Below are positions 61,817 to 64,000 of a stretch of 64,000 nucleotides of DNA, in pieces. The number at the start of each line of letters is the position of its first letter. Position 1 is the first letter of the stretch. The notes under the pieces were generated by a model. That model was not told the DNA's origin, did not search any database, and saw only the letters and a program-made list of their open reading frames with translations. This DNA comes from Caulobacter segnis ATCC 21756 (GTDB lineage: Bacteria > Pseudomonadota > Alphaproteobacteria > Caulobacterales > Caulobacteraceae): contig NC_014100.1 in the NCBI RefSeq assembly GCF_000092285.1, positions 3,720,001-3,784,000 of the forward strand, given 5' to 3'. Made by a program: the position numbers and the translations under genes.

Positions 61817-62760
61817 ATGCCCCGCGCGATCGGCTTTCTGGTCTATCCAGGCTTCCAGCTGCTGGACGCCACCGGCCCGATCGCGGCCTTCGAGATCGCG
61901 GCGCGGTTCTCGCCAGGGGCCTACAGCCTGCACTTTCTGTCGCTACGGGGCGAGCCCACGCCCAGCTCCTCGGGCCTGATCATCCAGACCCAGGCCTTGA
62001 AGGACGCCCCGCCGCTCGACACGCTGGTCGTTTCGGGCGGCGCGACGGGGTCAGGGTCCCGGCGACCTGCCCCGAGACCCAGGAATTCGTCCGCAAGGCC
62101 GGGCGCGAGGCGCGCCGCGTCGCCTCGGTCTGTTCGGGGAGCTATGTCCTGGCCGAGGCGGGCCTGTTGGACGGCAAGCGCGCGACGACCCACTGGAGCC
62201 GGACCAAGGACTTCCAGCGCCGCTATCCGAACGTGCGACTGGAGCCCGACCGCATCTGGATCCAGGACGGCAAGGTGTGGAGCTCGGCGGGCATCACCGC
62301 GGGCATCGACCTGTCGCTGGCCCTGATCGGCGCGGACCTCGGCGAGGCCATCGCCCGCCGCACGGCCCAGCAGCTGGTGGTCTATCACCACCGCCCCGGC
62401 GGTCAGTCGCAGCACTCGGCGCTGATCGACCTGCGCCCCGGCCGCTTCGACGCCCTGCTGTCGTGGGCGCGGCAGAACCTGGCCGAGCCGCTCAGCGTCG
62501 AGCAGTTGGCCGACCGCGCGGCCATGAGCCCCCGCAACTTCGCCCGCCTGTTCGCCCAGGAGACCGGCGTCACCCCGGCCAAGGCCATCGAGCGCCTGCG
62601 CGTCGAGGCCGCCCGCGCCCTGCTCGACAGCGGTCCGCTGCAGGTCGAGGACGTGGCGCTGGAGACGGGCTTTGGCGATCCCGAACGCATGCGTCGGGCC
62701 TTCCTCCGCGCCTTCGGCCAGCCGCCGCAGGCGCTACGACGATCGGCGAGGGCGGGGTGA
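61817..62760 (+). pseudogene. GlxA-family (DJ-1 plus AraC) transcriptional regulator, frameshifted
   Basis: The start (MPRAIGFLVYPGFQLLDATG) and the DJ-1 domain up to VVSGG read in one frame; the rest, from about GDGVRVPATCPETQEFVRKAG through CSGSYVLAEAG and the AraC helix-turn-helix (LSVEQLADRAAMSPRNFARLFAQETGVTP), reads in another. The shift lies at about 62040-62052, where an extra GC (GGCGGC-GC-GAC) fits a 2-bp insertion. The intact product would have about 314 residues and regulate the divergent PfpI gene. Mutation or assembly error cannot be told apart here. Confidence 0.83.
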
Positions 62761-62779
62761 GTTTCGAGGGGAGATTTAA

Positions 62780-63496
62780 ATGAGGCTCTTGTTGGCGCTC
62801 GCGGCCTTGATCCTGTCAGGCGCTATGAGCCTGGCCCAGGCCGGGACCTGCGAGCAGCGCTCGCCGACGGTGTTCGTCATCATGGGCGAGATAGATACGG
62901 CCTTGGCGGATTGCGTGACCGCCAAGCACGCGCCGACGACCCGCGAACTCATCATCGACAGCCCTGGCGGCAAGGTGGGGCCCGCCATGGATATCGCTGA
63001 CCGCCTTTCGACTTCGACAGACCTGACGATCCGCATCACGGGACAGTGCGTATCGAGCTGCGCGAATTACATCCTGCCGATGGCGCGCCGAATGATCGCG
63101 GCGCCGAACGCGATTATCGCGCTCCACGGCGGGGTTGATCCCGCCCAGGTCGCAAAGGCCCCACCGGCGAAAGCCGAAGCCCTGCGCAGCCTCTCCGACA
63201 AGCAAAGACGCTTCGCGACGCGCCATGGCGTCCCGCCAGGGTGGCTGCTCTACCGGACGGCCGAAGCGCCCGCGCGCACGGATGGCTTGGATGGTCGGTA
63301 TCGGTGGCCGCCCGCGAACGCGACCCTATACCTTGTCGAAGCTCCGATGCTGAAATCCTGCCTGCCTTGGCTCGATATCGGCGACTATCAGGCCGAGCTC
63401 GAAGCCAACCGCCTGCTCGCCAAGGGCATCGAACGGCTCAAGCGAGACGGGCTGGTCGCCACGGGCTCGATCGTCTGCAACGGCGCAACTTGGTAG
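62780..63496 (+). CDS. Exported ClpP/crotonase-fold protein
   Basis: A 238-residue exported protein, signal peptide 1-21. The segment IIDSPGGKVGPAMDIADRL and the following TGQCVSSCANYILPMA-RRMIAAPNAIIALHGG strongly resemble the ClpP-fold pattern, with Ser93 as the likely nucleophile and His116 as base; the nucleophile is flanked by Cys90 and Cys94. It may be a periplasmic serine peptidase. It lies 19 bp after the frameshifted regulator. Confidence 0.78.
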   Translation: MRLLLALAALILSGAMSLAQAGTCEQRSPTVFVIMGEIDTALADCVTAKHAPTTRELIIDSPGGKVGPAMDIADRLSTSTDLTIRITGQCVSSCANYILPMARRMIAAPNAIIALHGGVDPAQVAKAPPAKAEALRSLSDKQRRFATRHGVPPGWLLYRTAEAPARTDGLDGRYRWPPANATLYLVEAPMLKSCLPWLDIGDYQAELEANRLLAKGIERLKRDGLVATGSIVCNGATW

Positions 63497-63661
63497 TCAG
63501 TCCGTGCAGTGAACCTCGTCGTCGTCTTCCATCGCCTCCTGGACGCGGTGGGCGATCGCCGTAGCGCCGGCGTCGTCGGCGGCGATGTCGCCCTGGTCCT
63601 TGCGGTCGGCCGAAGCCTTGGCCAGGGCGTCCTCGGTCTCGTCTTCGGTGGGTTGGGTCAT
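63497..63661 (-). CDS. Small acidic protein of unknown function
   Basis: A 54-residue, strongly acidic protein (TEDETEDALAKASADRKDQGD...EAMEDDDEVHCTD) without membrane segments. It starts with an ATG at 63661 after a plausible ribosome site (AGGAGATCCCG). It converges with the ClpP-like gene: the stops are directly adjacent. Its function is unknown. Confidence 0.6.
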   Translation of the reverse strand: MTQPTEDETEDALAKASADRKDQGDIAADDAGATAIAHRVQEAMEDDDEVHCTD

Positions 63662-63720
63662 CGGGATCTCCTGTGAACTCAGGAGTCTAAGGCCCGGCGC
63701 GCGGGACTGTTCCGAACGAA

Positions 63721-63903
63721 TCAGGCCGCCGCGGGGTTCGCCGGCAGGAACGGCGAAACCGCCGCCATGGCCCGCTCGACATAGGCCTCCTTTCGCCGGC
63801 CGGCGCGACGTAGCGGACGGCCACCACGCCGGTCTAGGCGCGCCGCAGCCCGGGCTCTGGGCTTGACCCGTCGCGTCCGCGGGCATCTGATCAGCGATAA
63901 CAA
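63721..63903 (-). other. Possible degenerate remnant gene
   Basis: The minus strand carries a plausible C-terminus (KEAYVERAMAAVSPFLPAN followed by Pro-Ala-rich end and stop at 63721), preceded in a different frame by a coding-like VVAVRYVAPAG. No single frame gives a full protein with a good start. It may be a decayed gene, perhaps a small regulator divergent from the SDR gene at 63925. Confidence 0.3.
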
Positions 63904-63924
63904 AGATACGGGAGGGACGACATC

Positions 63925-64000
63925 ATGGCCGCGAACGGTCGCAAGAGCATCTTTATCACCGGGGCGGCCAGCGGCATCGGCCTGGCCTGCGCCAAGCGTT
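63925..64000 (+). CDS. SDR-family oxidoreductase, cut by the window end
   Basis: The first 25 residues (MAANGRKSIFITGAASGIGL then ACAKR) show the classical cofactor-binding motif TGAASGIG. The ribosome site GGAGGGACGAC precedes the ATG. The gene continues past the window. Confidence 0.88.
   Translation, partial: MAANGRKSIFITGAASGIGLACAKR

Overview
The window is GC-rich, gene-dense alphaproteobacterial chromosome and almost certainly comes from a Caulobacter species of the crescentus/segnis group. The strongest evidence is a complete Caulobacter-type Tad/Cpa pilus locus whose 59-residue pilin closely matches what I remember of C. crescentus PilA. Candidate CtrA boxes (TTAA-N7-TTAA type), a 1001-residue TonB-dependent receptor, an HWE-family histidine kinase and a ParDE module fit the same assignment. 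No rRNA, tRNA, CRISPR array, insertion sequence or prophage was seen.

Region by region. 1-4.6 kb: thiolase, small GNAT protein, secreted M28 peptidase, and an HxlR regulator divergent from an SDR protein that lacks the catalytic Tyr. 4.7-7.3 kb: OmpA-like lipoprotein, then a LysR regulator divergent from a class A beta-lactamase. 7.4-11.5 kb: SDR/TetR divergent pair with a candidate operator, a second TetR, and a TTC38-like TPR protein. 11.5-20.9 kb: ClpB, M48 lipoprotein protease, DUF4893 protein, a FixL-type PAS/HWE kinase with a single-domain receiver, a repeat-rich DUF4167 protein, PrmC, ParDE and a MOSC protein. 21-26.6 kb: YihY-family membrane protein, methyltransferase, GNAT, a secreted unknown, and a MocR regulator divergent from a LysE exporter over a perfect 17-bp palindrome. 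26.7-34.4 kb: TonB receptor, a 0.6-kb AT-rich gap, then nadA-nadB-nadC behind two similar operator-like palindromes, and a MAPEG protein. 34.4-41.7 kb: kdsB-pheA, a membrane-anchored cytochrome c, a thioredoxin-like protein, a proline iminopeptidase-like hydrolase, and an overlapping minus-strand set (M17 aminopeptidase, NlpC/P60, alpha/beta hydrolase).

41.7-54.3 kb: the Tad pilus island. On the minus strand, in transcription order, it holds pilA, a second Flp-type pilin, cpaA (prepilin peptidase), cpaB, cpaC (secretin), cpaD, cpaE, cpaF (ATPase), and tadB- and tadC-like platform genes. It is flanked on the plus strand by a TadD-like TPR protein and a small EF-hand-like membrane protein on one side, and by a secretin-N-domain protein plus two TadE-like pseudopilins on the other. 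Each pilin gene is followed by its own intrinsic terminator. 54.3-64 kb: pabC-pabB, an MFS transporter, a tyrosine phosphatase, an acyltransferase gene with a frameshift near its end, a LigB-type dioxygenase, a DJ-1/PfpI protein divergent from a frameshifted GlxA/AraC regulator, a secreted ClpP-fold protein, a small acidic protein, and the start of another SDR gene.

The least-explained signals are: two palindromic intergenic elements of one family (24.3 and 60.9 kb), one of which supplies the C-terminal codons of a gene; two structurally similar elements (31.4 and 56.4 kb); a second pilin with Gln in place of the Glu at mature position 5; a FixL-type haem-site PAS domain on an HWE kinase paired with a receiver that has no convincing start codon; and two apparent frameshifts 3 kb apart. 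I did not see a wholly new multi-gene system.
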